A DNA stretch of 64,000 nucleotides. It comes from Nitrosopumilus sp. Nsub. GTDB lineage: Archaea; Thermoproteota; Nitrososphaeria; Nitrososphaerales; Nitrosopumilaceae. The first letter of the stretch is position 1, and each line of letters begins with the position of its first letter. The translations under genes and the position numbers were made by a program. The notes beneath the pieces were generated by a model that saw only the letters and a list, made by a program, of their open reading frames with translations, did no database searches and was not told the DNA's origin. The stretch spans positions 104,172-168,171 of the forward strand of contig NZ_LQMW01000019.1 in the NCBI RefSeq assembly GCF_001541925.1, read 5' to 3'. Of the stretch, positions 43,484 to 52,733 are shown piece after piece.

Positions 43484-43870
43484 TTACCAAATTCTTCTTC
43501 TCCCAGATTGATAGAGTGCAAAAGACATTGCACCAAACATTATTGCTAAGAAGCCCATCATTGGTAAAGTTGCACTTTTTGGAAGTTCCAAAAGTGCACT
43601 GCCCCAAGCATATAAGAAAATTGCAACTACATCAAAAATTACGAACATCAAAATGTACGGGTAATACTGCATCATAAAATGAGTTCGACCTTCACCACTA
43701 GGAACTTGCCCACATTCCATTGGCAGGAATTTTACAGGATTGCTCTTTTTACGAGGTGAAATCATTCGAGAAATCAATAATGCGGGGGCCATTGCTACCA
43801 CGGCAAAGCCAAACATCAATACTACGGTGCTGTAATTGCCCGCTATTTCTCCGACCAATTTAATTTTCAT
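43484..43870 (-). CDS. nuoA: NADH-quinone oxidoreductase subunit A
   Basis: 128 aa with three membrane helices and the conserved LPMECGQVPSGEGRTHFMMQYYPY stretch (ECGQ..P..EGR) plus FDVVAIFLYAWG. First gene of the 11-gene complex I operon, divergent from the peroxiredoxin gene, with 100 nt between the starts. Confidence 0.95.
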   Translation of the reverse strand: MKIKLVGEIAGNYSTVVLMFGFAVVAMAPALLISRMISPRKKSNPVKFLPMECGQVPSGEGRTHFMMQYYPYILMFVIFDVVAIFLYAWGSALLELPKSATLPMMGFLAIMFGAMSFALYQSGRRRIW

Positions 43871-43943
43871 TTCTGAGTCTTATATAATAAGATGTGTTTC
43901 GTTTTTTCGATCGCATTTTAAAAAAGGGGAATTTGAAAAGTAA

Positions 43944-43949
43944 TTAATA
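43944..43949 (+). promoter_or_regulatory. TATA-like box of the peroxiredoxin gene
   Basis: Sequence ttaata, about 25 nt before ATG 43971. This spacing favours that ATG over the upstream in-frame TTG at 43956. Confidence 0.45.
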
Positions 43950-43970
43950 TGATAATTGAAGAATTCGAAC

Positions 43971-44435
43971 ATGACATTGAATGTTGGCGATCTTGCTCCA
44001 AATTTTGAACTTCCTGATACAGAATTGAAGATGAGGACTTTGGAGGAATTTAAGGGTAAAAAGATCGTATTATCGTTCATAGTAGCAGCAAGCTCACCAG
44101 TATGCGAAGTTGAATTATGTACTTTCAGAGATTCATGGAAAGAAATTTCAGATATGGGTGCACAAATTATTTCAATCAGTAATGATGGTCCTTTTGCAAA
44201 TAAAGCATTTGCAGAAAAATACAATTTCAATTTTCCATTATTAGGGGATTACACCAGTAAAACAATCAAAGATTACGACATTTTACTAAAAGATTTGTTA
44301 CACATTAAAGATTACAATGCAGCAAAACGTTCAGTTTTCATAATTATGGAAGATGGAAAAATTGGATACAAATGGGTATCTGAAGATCCGTTAAAAGAAC
44401 CAAATTACGAAGAAATTAAAAACTTTTTAAAATAA
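43971..44435 (+). CDS. peroxiredoxin (AhpC/TSA, Bcp-like)
   Basis: 154 aa from ATG 43971 (MTLNVGDLAPNFELPD), thioredoxin-fold. The peroxidatic Cys is in SSPVCEVELCTFRDSW, with a second Cys five residues later as in atypical two-Cys Prx of the Bcp/PrxQ group. It removes peroxides; the electron donor is unknown. In the usual TPVCTTE motif, the first Thr is replaced by Ser and the post-Cys TT by EV. Single gene, divergent from complex I. Confidence 0.88.
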   Translation: MTLNVGDLAPNFELPDTELKMRTLEEFKGKKIVLSFIVAASSPVCEVELCTFRDSWKEISDMGAQIISISNDGPFANKAFAEKYNFNFPLLGDYTSKTIKDYDILLKDLLHIKDYNAAKRSVFIIMEDGKIGYKWVSEDPLKEPNYEEIKNFLK

Positions 44436-44446
44436 AATAATTTTTT

Positions 44447-44962
44447 TTATTCTATATCAGTGATGATATCGCCTTTAGCAACAGTTCCACTTTCTTTAGC
44501 TTTGATGTTTCGAATAACACCATCTTTGTGTGCTTTAACTGCAACTTGCATTTTCATAGACTCTAAAGTACAAACAACGTCACCTTTCTTCACCGAGTCT
44601 CCATGTTCAACTGAAATTGAAACTACTTTACCAGGAATTTGACTTTTCAATGCTGTTTGTGCTCCACCAGAACCACTTCCACCAGAATTTTTGTAAACGA
44701 CTTTATCATAATGAGTATGTAAATTGATAATCATCGGCACATTATCTATAACAATATTCATTTCATTTGTGGATTGTTCAAGATATTTTGCCTTGTGATA
44801 TTGTTGATTTAAGATAAATTCTATTCCACGTGAATTCATACTAATTATTTTTAATTTATGTTCACTATCATTAATTTTGATAATGTAGTCATTGTCACCG
44901 AGATTTTCTAGAATTTTTCCATCAAATGATTTTTCAATTTCTTGGATTTTAAAATTAGTCAT
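44447..44962 (-). CDS. accB: acyl-CoA carboxylase biotin carboxyl carrier subunit
   Basis: 171 aa. The C-terminal 75 residues are a biotinyl domain with the lysine in LESMKMQVAVKAH; a Gly/Ser linker (SGGSGSGG) precedes it. The N-terminal 90 residues are a beta-rich domain like the BT/linker domain of propionyl-CoA carboxylase alpha chains. Third gene of the carboxylase operon, 5 nt after accC. The linked carboxylase makes malonyl-CoA and methylmalonyl-CoA in the 3-hydroxypropionate/4-hydroxybutyrate cycle of ammonia-oxidizing archaea (family knowledge). Confidence 0.93.
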   Translation of the reverse strand: MTNFKIQEIEKSFDGKILENLGDNDYIIKINDSEHKLKIISMNSRGIEFILNQQYHKAKYLEQSTNEMNIVIDNVPMIINLHTHYDKVVYKNSGGSGSGGAQTALKSQIPGKVVSISVEHGDSVKKGDVVCTLESMKMQVAVKAHKDGVIRNIKAKESGTVAKGDIITDIE

Positions 44963-44967
44963 ATCTA

Positions 44968-46461
44968 TCAGTCCAGCTTATTTTTCCAGTTTGCGCTATT
45001 GTTAGAATTATTTTGTACTTGACTCTTAAAGTATTCAGAATGAATAATTGCAGCAGCTAATGCGGCATCAGTTTTATTCTCTTTTTCTTTTTTAAGATCA
45101 TCAGTTAATTTATCAATCATATCATAACGTTTCAAAAAGTCTGTGGACAATTCTCCATTTTTGTATTCTTCTGAATTGAGAATTGTTTTGTAAAGAGGAA
45201 TAGAGGTTTCAACACCTTGTACGTACATATCATTTAATGCAGTAAGCATTCTAGTTCTAGATTCTTCAAATGTTGGTCCCCATGTACAGAGTTTTGCCAT
45301 TAGTGAATCATAAAATGGTGAAACAGTACATCCAGGATAAAGATATGTATCACATCTAACATTAGGTCCTGAAGGAATTGTAACATCTGGAACAGGTCCT
45401 GTTGAAGGTGCAAAGTCCAAAAATGTATCTTCAGCATTAATTCTACATTCAATTGCATAACCATTCATCTTTAGATCCTTTTGTTTGAATGGTAGTGGTT
45501 CTCCATTTGCAATATCAATTTGTAGTTTAACAAAATCTAATCCTGAAACCATTTCACTAATTGGGTGCTCTACTTGGAGTCTTGCATTAATCTCAATAAA
45601 ATAAAATTCACCATTATCAGCTCTTAAGAATTCAGCTGTACCAAGATTAGTATAATCAACTGCCTCTGCTGCTCTAACAACTATTTCACCAATTTCTTCT
45701 CTTTTTGCAGCATCTACCACAGGAGAAGGAGTTTGTTCAATTAATTTTTGATTTCTTCTTTGAATAGAACATTCTCTTTCAAAGAGATGTACTGAATTTC
45801 CATGATGATCTCTGCACATTTGATATTCAATGTGTCTTGTTTTTTCTAAGAATTTTTCAACAATGATTGCAGATTTTCCAACAGCTGCAATAGATTCAGA
45901 TGTTACTGTTTCAAAACCTTCGTGTAATTCTTTGTCATTTGTTACAATTCTAATTCCACGACCTCCACCACCATAAACTGATTTTAACATAACAGGATAT
46001 CCAATGTCATTTGCAATTTTTGCTGCGTCTTCTGCATCCTTTACTAAGCCAGGACTTCCAGGGACAGTTGGAACTTCAGCTTTTAACATTGCAGCTTTAC
46101 ACTCCATCTTATCACCACATAGATTCATTGAATCAGCAGATGGGCCAATAAATGTAATTTTATTTTTCTCACACAGTCTAGCAAAATCATCATTTTCAGA
46201 AAGAAAACCATAACCAGGATGTACAGCATCTGCACCAGATGATAACATTACATCTAGAATTTTTTCTTGATTAAGATATGATTTGGCCGGTGCTGCTTCA
46301 CCAATGTGGTATGCTTCAGATGCTTGTTTAACATGTAATGAATTTGTATCTTCATCAGAGTATACAGCAACTGTTTTGATTCCAAGTGCTTTACAAGTTC
46401 TAATTACACGTAAAGCGATTTCTCCTCTGTTAGCGATAAGTACTTTCTCAATCATCTTCAA
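44968..46461 (-). CDS. accC: acetyl/propionyl-CoA carboxylase, biotin carboxylase subunit
   Basis: 497 aa. KVLIANRGEIALRVIRTCKALG is the biotin carboxylase start (in part), GGGGRGIRIV the ATP loop, EFLRADNGEFYFIEINARLQVEH-type text (FIEINARLQVEHP) the carboxylase signature. An in-frame ATG at 46455 (MIEKVLIANRGE) could be the true start. It carboxylates biotin on the carrier with ATP and bicarbonate. Sits between the carboxyltransferase and carrier genes without gaps. Confidence 0.95.
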   Translation of the reverse strand: MKMIEKVLIANRGEIALRVIRTCKALGIKTVAVYSDEDTNSLHVKQASEAYHIGEAAPAKSYLNQEKILDVMLSSGADAVHPGYGFLSENDDFARLCEKNKITFIGPSADSMNLCGDKMECKAAMLKAEVPTVPGSPGLVKDAEDAAKIANDIGYPVMLKSVYGGGGRGIRIVTNDKELHEGFETVTSESIAAVGKSAIIVEKFLEKTRHIEYQMCRDHHGNSVHLFERECSIQRRNQKLIEQTPSPVVDAAKREEIGEIVVRAAEAVDYTNLGTAEFLRADNGEFYFIEINARLQVEHPISEMVSGLDFVKLQIDIANGEPLPFKQKDLKMNGYAIECRINAEDTFLDFAPSTGPVPDVTIPSGPNVRCDTYLYPGCTVSPFYDSLMAKLCTWGPTFEESRTRMLTALNDMYVQGVETSIPLYKTILNSEEYKNGELSTDFLKRYDMIDKLTDDLKKEKENKTDAALAAAIIHSEYFKSQVQNNSNNSANWKNKLD

Positions 46462-48009
46462 TCACAAGTTAATATTTCCATGTTTTCTAGGTAGTTGTTT
46501 TTCTCTTTTATTTGCAAGCATTTCTAATGCTTTGATTAACATAGGTCTGGTTTCAGCAGGATTAATTACATTATCAACTGTTCCATGAGATGCAGCAACA
46601 TAAGGATTTTCGAATTTCTCTGCAAATTCATCTACTAGTTGTTTTTTAAGAGATTCAGGATCATCTGAAGCAGCAAGATCTTTTCTATTCATGATTTTTA
46701 CAGCTGCTTCACCACCTAAAACAGCACATTTGGCTGTAGGCCATGCATAGTTAATATCAGTTCTAAGATTTTTACTTCCCATTGCAATGTATGCACCACC
46801 ATATGCTTTACCAATAACTAAAGTAATTCTTGGAACAGTTGCTTCACAATATGCATAAAGTAATTTACTTCCATGTCTAATAATTCCATTATGTTCTTGA
46901 TTTGAACCTGGCATATAACCTGGTGTATCAACTAAAGTAATTATTGGAATATTAAATGAATCACAGAATCTAATAAAACGTGAAGCCTTATTTGACGAAT
47001 CAATATCTAACGCACCTGCAAGATGCATTGGTTGGTTTGCAACAATTCCAACTACATTACCATTTAGTCTACCATATCCAACTACAATATTTGGTGCAAA
47101 TAATTCATGTACTTCAAAAAATTCGTGATCATCAACAATTGAGTTAATAATTTCTTTCATGTCATATGGTTGTAAAGGATTCTCTGGTATGATATTGATT
47201 AAATTGTTATCTAATCTATTTGGATCATCATCAGTTGAAACTTTTGGTGGTTGCTCAGCATTATTTTGAGGTAAAAAGGAAATTAATTTTTTAATATAAT
47301 CCATACATTCGTATTCATTTTCAGCAACAAAGTGTGCAACACCACTTTTTGTTCCATGAGTATTAGCTCCACCAAGTTCTTCAAAAGAAATTTCTTCACC
47401 TAATACAGTTTTAACAACGTCAGGACCAGTTACAAACATACTTCCAATTTTTTCTACCATAATAACAAAATCAGTCATTGCAGGAGAATAAACAGAACCA
47501 CCTGCAGACGGACCAACACTAGCAGTAATTTGTGGAATTACTCCAGAAGCTAATTGATTGTGATAAAATATATCGGCAAATCCATCTAAACTCATAATTC
47601 CTTCTTGAATTCTAGCACCACCAGAATCCATAATTCCAATAATTGGACATCCAGTTCTTACTGCATGATCCATTAATTTGGTAATTTTTTTAGCGCCCAT
47701 CTGACTTAATGTTCCACCTAAAACAGTGAAATCATATGCAAAGACAAAGATTTGACGACCGGAAACATTTCCATATCCACCTACGACACCATCAGTGAAA
47801 AACTTCTTTTTTTGCATATCATATTCATAATAATGATGAGTAGTCATTGGATCTACTTCCACAAAAGTGCCTTCATCAAGTAATAGATCAATTCTTTCAC
47901 GAGCAGTTAATTTGCCTTTTTCATGTTGTGAAGAAATGCGTTCCTGACCACCGCCTTCTAATGCAGTGTTTTTGTTTTTTGTGAATTCATCGATCTTCTC
48001 AGAATGCAT
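46462..48009 (-). CDS. pccB: acyl-CoA carboxylase, carboxyltransferase subunit
   Basis: 515 aa, crotonase-type carboxyltransferase with two half-domains. GGVVGGYGNVSGRQIFVFAYDFTVLGGTLSQ (part: YDFTVLGGTLSQMGAKK), GPSAGGSVYSPA, VDTPGYMPGSNQEHNG, and GKAYGGAYIAMGSKNL identify the acetyl/propionyl type. It transfers CO2 from carboxybiotin to acetyl-CoA or propionyl-CoA. First gene of the pccB-accC-accB operon, immediately followed by accC. Confidence 0.95.
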   Translation of the reverse strand: MHSEKIDEFTKNKNTALEGGGQERISSQHEKGKLTARERIDLLLDEGTFVEVDPMTTHHYYEYDMQKKKFFTDGVVGGYGNVSGRQIFVFAYDFTVLGGTLSQMGAKKITKLMDHAVRTGCPIIGIMDSGGARIQEGIMSLDGFADIFYHNQLASGVIPQITASVGPSAGGSVYSPAMTDFVIMVEKIGSMFVTGPDVVKTVLGEEISFEELGGANTHGTKSGVAHFVAENEYECMDYIKKLISFLPQNNAEQPPKVSTDDDPNRLDNNLINIIPENPLQPYDMKEIINSIVDDHEFFEVHELFAPNIVVGYGRLNGNVVGIVANQPMHLAGALDIDSSNKASRFIRFCDSFNIPIITLVDTPGYMPGSNQEHNGIIRHGSKLLYAYCEATVPRITLVIGKAYGGAYIAMGSKNLRTDINYAWPTAKCAVLGGEAAVKIMNRKDLAASDDPESLKKQLVDEFAEKFENPYVAASHGTVDNVINPAETRPMLIKALEMLANKREKQLPRKHGNINL

Positions 48010-48097
48010 TATTTGACTTTAGTCTATAGTTTTCATATATTAATCTAATTTGCAAATGTGAAAATCAATCCAATATACAAAAATTTAAAAAATTAGC

Positions 48098-48409
48098 TCA
48101 AAAATTGATTATTGGGAATTTTTTAAGTGATGCCTTTTGGTATGAATTAAAAGCATCTTTTTCATCACTGCATTTCTTACAGATACAGAATTGAGACACA
48201 TTTGAAATATCACAAATATCTTGAAATTCACATTGTTGGCATCCAGCAGGTGAACCACATACAATGCATTGTAATTCATTAATTTTAGCACATTTTTCAT
48301 GTTTTACACCAACACCTTTTGACCACAATCCAATTTCATTAATTTCAATTTTTTCATTACAAACAATACAAGTCCCAGGAAATTTCATAGGAATTTTGAT
48401 CCAGCTCAT
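48098..48409 (-). CDS. Cys-rich zinc-binding protein of unknown function
   Basis: 103 aa with four CxxC-type knuckles: CIVCNEK, CIVCGSPAGC, CEFQDIC and CICKKC. This suggests two or more structural zinc sites. It begins MSWIKIPMKFPGTC. The ATG overlaps the stop of rfcL by 4 nt, so it is translated from the same transcript. The position after the clamp-loader gene hints at a nucleic-acid-related role (inference). Not a family I recognise. Confidence 0.75.
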   Translation of the reverse strand: MSWIKIPMKFPGTCIVCNEKIEINEIGLWSKGVGVKHEKCAKINELQCIVCGSPAGCQQCEFQDICDISNVSQFCICKKCSDEKDAFNSYQKASLKKFPIINF

Positions 48410-49563
48410 TGTAACATTTCAATCTCCTTATCAATGATATCACCATAAGTTTCTTCTAATTCTAATTCCAAAGTTTTGTTTTTTATACAAAATAGAACAT
48501 ATGGCAAACATATTGTAACAAATGCACTAGAAGATAGATGTAATTTTTTTGACATTACTGCAGACAATGATTTAATTTTTGCACCATCCCAACGAATTCG
48601 GTTAAGTACAGGCCAAGATAAATTATATTTTGAATATCTTATTCTATCATCTTTTTGATACAAATTAATCAAGATGTCATTTAGATAACGTAACAATCTC
48701 CAATTTTGAGTTTTCATAATTTTTCCAAATAGCATATCAGCATTGGAAATAATTTCTAAATATTTTGCAAGAGAATCATTATCTAACTCACTAGTAATAA
48801 TACTTGAATAAAACGCATTAATTTTTTCTCTAGGATCAATTTGTATAGAATACAAAACACTGCGAGCTTCTTCAATTGAATTTGCTTTGAAAAATGCATT
48901 TATTCCATCTTCAACGTTAATATCTTCAAAAACAGATTCCGTTGGAGGATTAAATCCTGTTATCAATGATTGTGTTAAGTTGATCATTGAACGAATGTCT
49001 CCATTTGATTTATCAATAACTTTGATAAGTGAACCAGGACTTAGTTTCTCGTTTTCTTTTTTTAGAATGTTGTCCAAATAAACACGCAATAATCGTGGCG
49101 GGATTTTTTTAAATGAAATTGTTGTAACTACTTTTTTGATACTTTTCATTTTATCAGAATCATCATAATTTGCAGCAAGTAAAATTGGTATATTTGGTTT
49201 TTTTAGGATATCAACAAGTGCTGAAGCACCACCATAATCTCCACGACCATGAATTCCATCAACTTCATCAACAAAAATCATTGGACTTCCTAAAACACTA
49301 ACATTGCCCAATACAGGAGTCAGAATTTCATTAATTCTAGATTTACTTCGTACATCACTGGCATTAAGCCCAATCACATCATAACTAAATTGCTTAGCCA
49401 ACAAAAATGCAATTGTAGTTTTACCAATTCCAGGAGGTCCAATTATCAAAAGAGGTTTTTTTCCTTTTTTCCATTTAGCCAACCATTCAATTATAGCAGC
49501 ACAAGATTCTTCATTACCTACCATGTCAGAAATTTTCTGAGGTCGATATTTTTCAGACCACAT
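48406..49563 (-). CDS. rfcL: replication factor C large subunit
   Basis: 385 aa from ATG 49563 (MWSEKYRPQKISDMVGNEE); the ATG at 49575 would add four residues and overlap the previous gene. Walker A is GPPGIGKT, Walker B FVDEVDGIHGRGD, sensor 1 LAANYDD. It loads the PCNA clamp on DNA with RfcS. The C-terminal PIP-like segment and acidic tail are short. Middle gene of a three-gene set with unrecognised proteins on both sides. Confidence 0.95.
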   Translation of the reverse strand: MWSEKYRPQKISDMVGNEESCAAIIEWLAKWKKGKKPLLIIGPPGIGKTTIAFLLAKQFSYDVIGLNASDVRSKSRINEILTPVLGNVSVLGSPMIFVDEVDGIHGRGDYGGASALVDILKKPNIPILLAANYDDSDKMKSIKKVVTTISFKKIPPRLLRVYLDNILKKENEKLSPGSLIKVIDKSNGDIRSMINLTQSLITGFNPPTESVFEDINVEDGINAFFKANSIEEARSVLYSIQIDPREKINAFYSSIITSELDNDSLAKYLEIISNADMLFGKIMKTQNWRLLRYLNDILINLYQKDDRIRYSKYNLSWPVLNRIRWDGAKIKSLSAVMSKKLHLSSSAFVTICLPYVLFCIKNKTLELELEETYGDIIDKEIEMLQ

Positions 49564-49571
49564 CAATTTTA

Positions 49572-50699
49572 TCACTTAGTTGGAAGATTTTTGTTCAGAT
49601 CTGACCAGATGTTTTCTTCTTGTAATTTCTTATACCAGAATTGATTATAATGTTCAACAGTGAGAAATAGAAATTCTAAGAATTTTGTGTGTGAAAAATT
49701 TTTAGGTAATTTTTCTAAAGCATCTCTTGCTTCACTCAAATAAGATTCACTATGTTTCATTGTTTCTTCAAATCCACTCTTTGCATCATTCATTTTTAAT
49801 GAATAAAATAATGGCCAAGAAGGAATTTTTGCAGATCTATCTCTAATACTATCTTCAATTTCATTTCCACATCCTACAGATTCAGCAGCTTTTGCCATTC
49901 CAGTGTAAAAAATATCAGCTAAAGGTGCACGATTCAAAGCCATGTTTCTACCAGCAGTTCCCATTACAGAACGATATTTTTTGTAGCTTTCAATTAATTC
50001 CTCTTCGGTAATTTCTGTAGGTTTATCCTTTAATTTTGTATCAAGATATTGTCCGATTCTTGCTTGTTTGAAACCTTCCTCAAATTCTTTGAGTACATCT
50101 TCACCACCTTTTGAAATTTTTTCTCTTGCAAGTTTCAAAATATATGGATTCATCAATTTGTAATCATCCAAGTATTCCAGATCTTCATCTTTGTCTACAA
50201 TTCTATCCATAGGTTCACTAAGATCTATTGCAATAATATGACCATCAACAATATCTTCTCTCATTGTAGTGTTTTTATCGTCTTTGAAATAATCTGTTGA
50301 TGCATCAAAGAGACCATTAAAAACAGGAAATGTCATTTTGACAAAATTAGAATTCAAAATTCTAAGTACTCTATCATGTAATGTGTCAAAATCTTGTAAC
50401 TTAGATTTTATAGGCTCAATTTCTGATGCATTTAAAATAATTTCAGTAGAACCTACTTCTTCAGCAAATTGTTGTTGTGTTGTATTTGGGGATTGATCAG
50501 CATTAATTTGATCAAATAGGTTTTTTGCAAATCTTTGAGCAAATGCAGGAAATGTATCTTCAGCCTCTTGTTTGTATTGATTAAATAATTTGAATCCTTT
50601 TGATTTGAATAAACCTTGTTTAATGATTTGTTTTCCAGGCTTTGTTCCCATTAAAGCACTTTTACTAAAAATTGATTCGTCTTTTCCACTCACATACAC
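49572..50699 (-). CDS. hypothetical protein upstream of rfcL
   Basis: 375 aa, mostly helical and charged, with no membrane segment and a single Cys pair. Landmarks are ALMGTKPGKQIIKQGLF near the N terminus, DGHIIAIDLSEPMDR in the middle, GTAGRNMALNRAPLADIFYTGMAKA and PSWPLFYSLKMNDAK in the C-terminal third. I recognise no family. Its stop overlaps the longer rfcL frame by 4 nt, so cotranscription with the clamp loader is likely. A DNA replication or repair role is only inference from position. Confidence 0.75.
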   Translation of the reverse strand: MYVSGKDESIFSKSALMGTKPGKQIIKQGLFKSKGFKLFNQYKQEAEDTFPAFAQRFAKNLFDQINADQSPNTTQQQFAEEVGSTEIILNASEIEPIKSKLQDFDTLHDRVLRILNSNFVKMTFPVFNGLFDASTDYFKDDKNTTMREDIVDGHIIAIDLSEPMDRIVDKDEDLEYLDDYKLMNPYILKLAREKISKGGEDVLKEFEEGFKQARIGQYLDTKLKDKPTEITEEELIESYKKYRSVMGTAGRNMALNRAPLADIFYTGMAKAAESVGCGNEIEDSIRDRSAKIPSWPLFYSLKMNDAKSGFEETMKHSESYLSEARDALEKLPKNFSHTKFLEFLFLTVEHYNQFWYKKLQEENIWSDLNKNLPTK

Positions 50700-50769
50700 A
50701 ATTCAATGTGTTGTTATTTATGCTTTCAAAACAAAAATTTTCTTCACTTAAATTACGATGTAAAAATTA

Positions 50770-51573
50770 TTGTTTGTGGAAGTTATAGATATTCTTCGCG
50801 AGGCATCAAGTCAAATTTATAAAAATGTAAAAGATCTTGCAGGAACAGAAGAGGCTGCAGGAGATTTTGGAAGAGGTGCAGGTGGAGACATTTCACGAAA
50901 TATTGACATTACAGCTGAACAAACTGTTTTAGATTATCTAAAAGAAATTAATTTTGAATGTGTTGTTTTAGGTGAAGAATGTGGCAGAGTAGAATTATCA
51001 AATAATCCAAAAGGATTTGTCATAATGGATGCAATTGATGGTTCTGCAAATGCAGTTAGAGGGGTACCATTTTTTTGTAGTTCATTAGCATTTGCAACAG
51101 AAAATAAACTTAGTTCAATTACAGATGGTGTAATTACAGATTTAACAAATGGTGATATGTATTGGGCTTCAAAAAACAAGGGTGCATTTTTGAATGAAAA
51201 ACAAATCAAAGTACAACAAAAAGAACCAATTTACAAAATTGTGGGAATTAACACATCTGGTGGTTCTAATGAATTAATGCAACGCATGTATCCAATTTTT
51301 CAAAATCATAATCATACAAGACATTTTGGAGCTAATGCATTAGAGATGGCATTATTTGCAAGAGGTTTGATGGATATTTTTATTGACTTTAGAGATAAAA
51401 TTAGAATCCAAGATATTGCAGCGGGATGCATAATTGTAAAAGAATCTGGGGGTTTATTGTTAGATGCTAATTTGAATCCACTTGATGCAGATTTAAGTTA
51501 TGAAACAAGGGTTTCATTTATTGCAGCAGCAAATCAAAAAATTCTTGATGAAATAATTTCACAAATTAATTAG
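50770..51573 (+). CDS. suhB: inositol monophosphatase / fructose-1,6-bisphosphatase family
   Basis: 267 aa from TTG 50770; GTG 50776 is an equally good start (MEVIDILREASSQIYKNV). Metal residues are in GEECG and the DAIDGSANAVRGVPF motif, a Ser/Ala variant of D-x-IDGTxN. The second Asp appears in RIQDIAAGCIIVKESGG. In archaea such proteins are dual IMPase/FBPase, serving inositol lipid or sugar phosphate dephosphorylation. The exact activity is not fixed by sequence. Divergent from the 49572 gene. Confidence 0.9.
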   Translation: MFVEVIDILREASSQIYKNVKDLAGTEEAAGDFGRGAGGDISRNIDITAEQTVLDYLKEINFECVVLGEECGRVELSNNPKGFVIMDAIDGSANAVRGVPFFCSSLAFATENKLSSITDGVITDLTNGDMYWASKNKGAFLNEKQIKVQQKEPIYKIVGINTSGGSNELMQRMYPIFQNHNHTRHFGANALEMALFARGLMDIFIDFRDKIRIQDIAAGCIIVKESGGLLLDANLNPLDADLSYETRVSFIAAANQKILDEIISQIN

Positions 51574-51651
51574 AATTTTAATCAGATCTGAACTCTAGGA
51601 TTACTTCATAAGAGAAATATATTTATCCAAAGTAACAGGAAACCTCGTTGT

Positions 51652-52494
51652 ATGGTTACTGAAATGAAGGCAAAAGTTGTCTACAGGGAATTACTAAAAG
51701 AAGATCTAGTAGTCATACGATTAGTTCCTGAAAACGGGATGCCAGAATACAAAACTGGACAATTTTTAACAATTGGTCTTCCAATTCCAGCAGAAAAAAA
51801 AATAGTTAGAAGAGCATATTCAATTGCTTCACATGCGGAAAATAGAGATTATTTTGAATTTGTAATTAGATGGGTTAGAAAGCCACTTCCAGGTAGAGTT
51901 ACTACAGAATTATTTTATCTCAGTGTTGGAGACGAAGTAAGTTTAGGTGACCCAACTGGTGCAGCATTATTAATTAGCGATAAATTACACAATGGAAAAA
52001 AAGATAATCGAAGAGTAATTTGTGTAGGAGGTGGAACTGGATTAGCTCCATTTGTTGCATTTGCAAAACATTTCCATGATACTAATGATAAAAGAGAAGT
52101 AATTGTTTTACACGGTGCAAGTTACGTTGACGAATTAAGTTACAAGCGACTGTTAACAGATTATGAATCAGAAAGTGAAAAGAGGGGACGAGATCAATGG
52201 AATTTCAGATATAGAGCAGCAATTAGTAGACCTAAAGAGTTTTTCAATAGATCTTGGAATGGTCATGTAGGTAGAGTAGAATCATTTTTCAAACCAGATA
52301 AAAAAACAGGATTATCACCAGTAGAAGAAATGGTAGGTGAAGAATTAACTCCAGAAAATTCAATTATCTATATTTGTGGATATCAAGGTACAATTGATGG
52401 TGTAATTGATTATTTAGGTCCAAAAAGATTCGTAACAGAACATGAAAAGAAATCGGATGGTAGTTTTGGAATCAAATACGAATCATATGGTTAA
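51652..52494 (+). CDS. FAD/NAD(P)-dependent ferredoxin reductase family
   Basis: 280 aa. KTGQFLTIGLP and RRAYSIASHAENRDYFEFV are the FAD-binding RxYS region, GGGTGLAPFVAFAKH is the NAD(P) site, and ICGYQGTIDGVID with the end of the protein is the C-terminal FNR signature. Similar to ferredoxin/flavodoxin-NADP reductases (Fpr). A second, very similar gene starts at 63538. These are candidate links between NADPH and low-potential carriers in an organism whose complex I has no NADH module. Confidence 0.93.
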   Translation: MVTEMKAKVVYRELLKEDLVVIRLVPENGMPEYKTGQFLTIGLPIPAEKKIVRRAYSIASHAENRDYFEFVIRWVRKPLPGRVTTELFYLSVGDEVSLGDPTGAALLISDKLHNGKKDNRRVICVGGGTGLAPFVAFAKHFHDTNDKREVIVLHGASYVDELSYKRLLTDYESESEKRGRDQWNFRYRAAISRPKEFFNRSWNGHVGRVESFFKPDKKTGLSPVEEMVGEELTPENSIIYICGYQGTIDGVIDYLGPKRFVTEHEKKSDGSFGIKYESYG

Positions 52495-52562
52495 AAAAAT
52501 ATTCTAGCATTATATTCAAAAAAATATCTTAATTTTTGTACTAAATGAATTTTTATCAAATT

Positions 52563-52727
52563 ATGCCAAAGCTAATGTGTCGAGATTATGGTTTTGAATG
52601 TGATTTTGTAGCTGAAGGTGAAGAAGGTAAAGTAATTGAAGAATTTAGAACTCATATGGAAGAAATACATGGAATAGATTATTCAGTAGAAGCAGTAAAA
52701 CATTTCATAACAAGAAAACAAAAATAG
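52563..52727 (+). CDS. DUF1059 small protein
   Basis: 54 aa from ATG 52563 (MPKLMCRDYGFECDFVAEGEEGKV); an ATG at 52545 would add six residues outside the family. The DUF1059 layout is present: CRDYGFECDF at the start and HMEEIHGID near the C terminus, a likely Cys2His2 metal site. Function unknown. A related gene lies at 60719. Single gene, 7 nt before the convergent hemA-like stop. Confidence 0.85.
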   Translation: MPKLMCRDYGFECDFVAEGEEGKVIEEFRTHMEEIHGIDYSVEAVKHFITRKQK

Positions 52728-52733
52728 AAAAAT

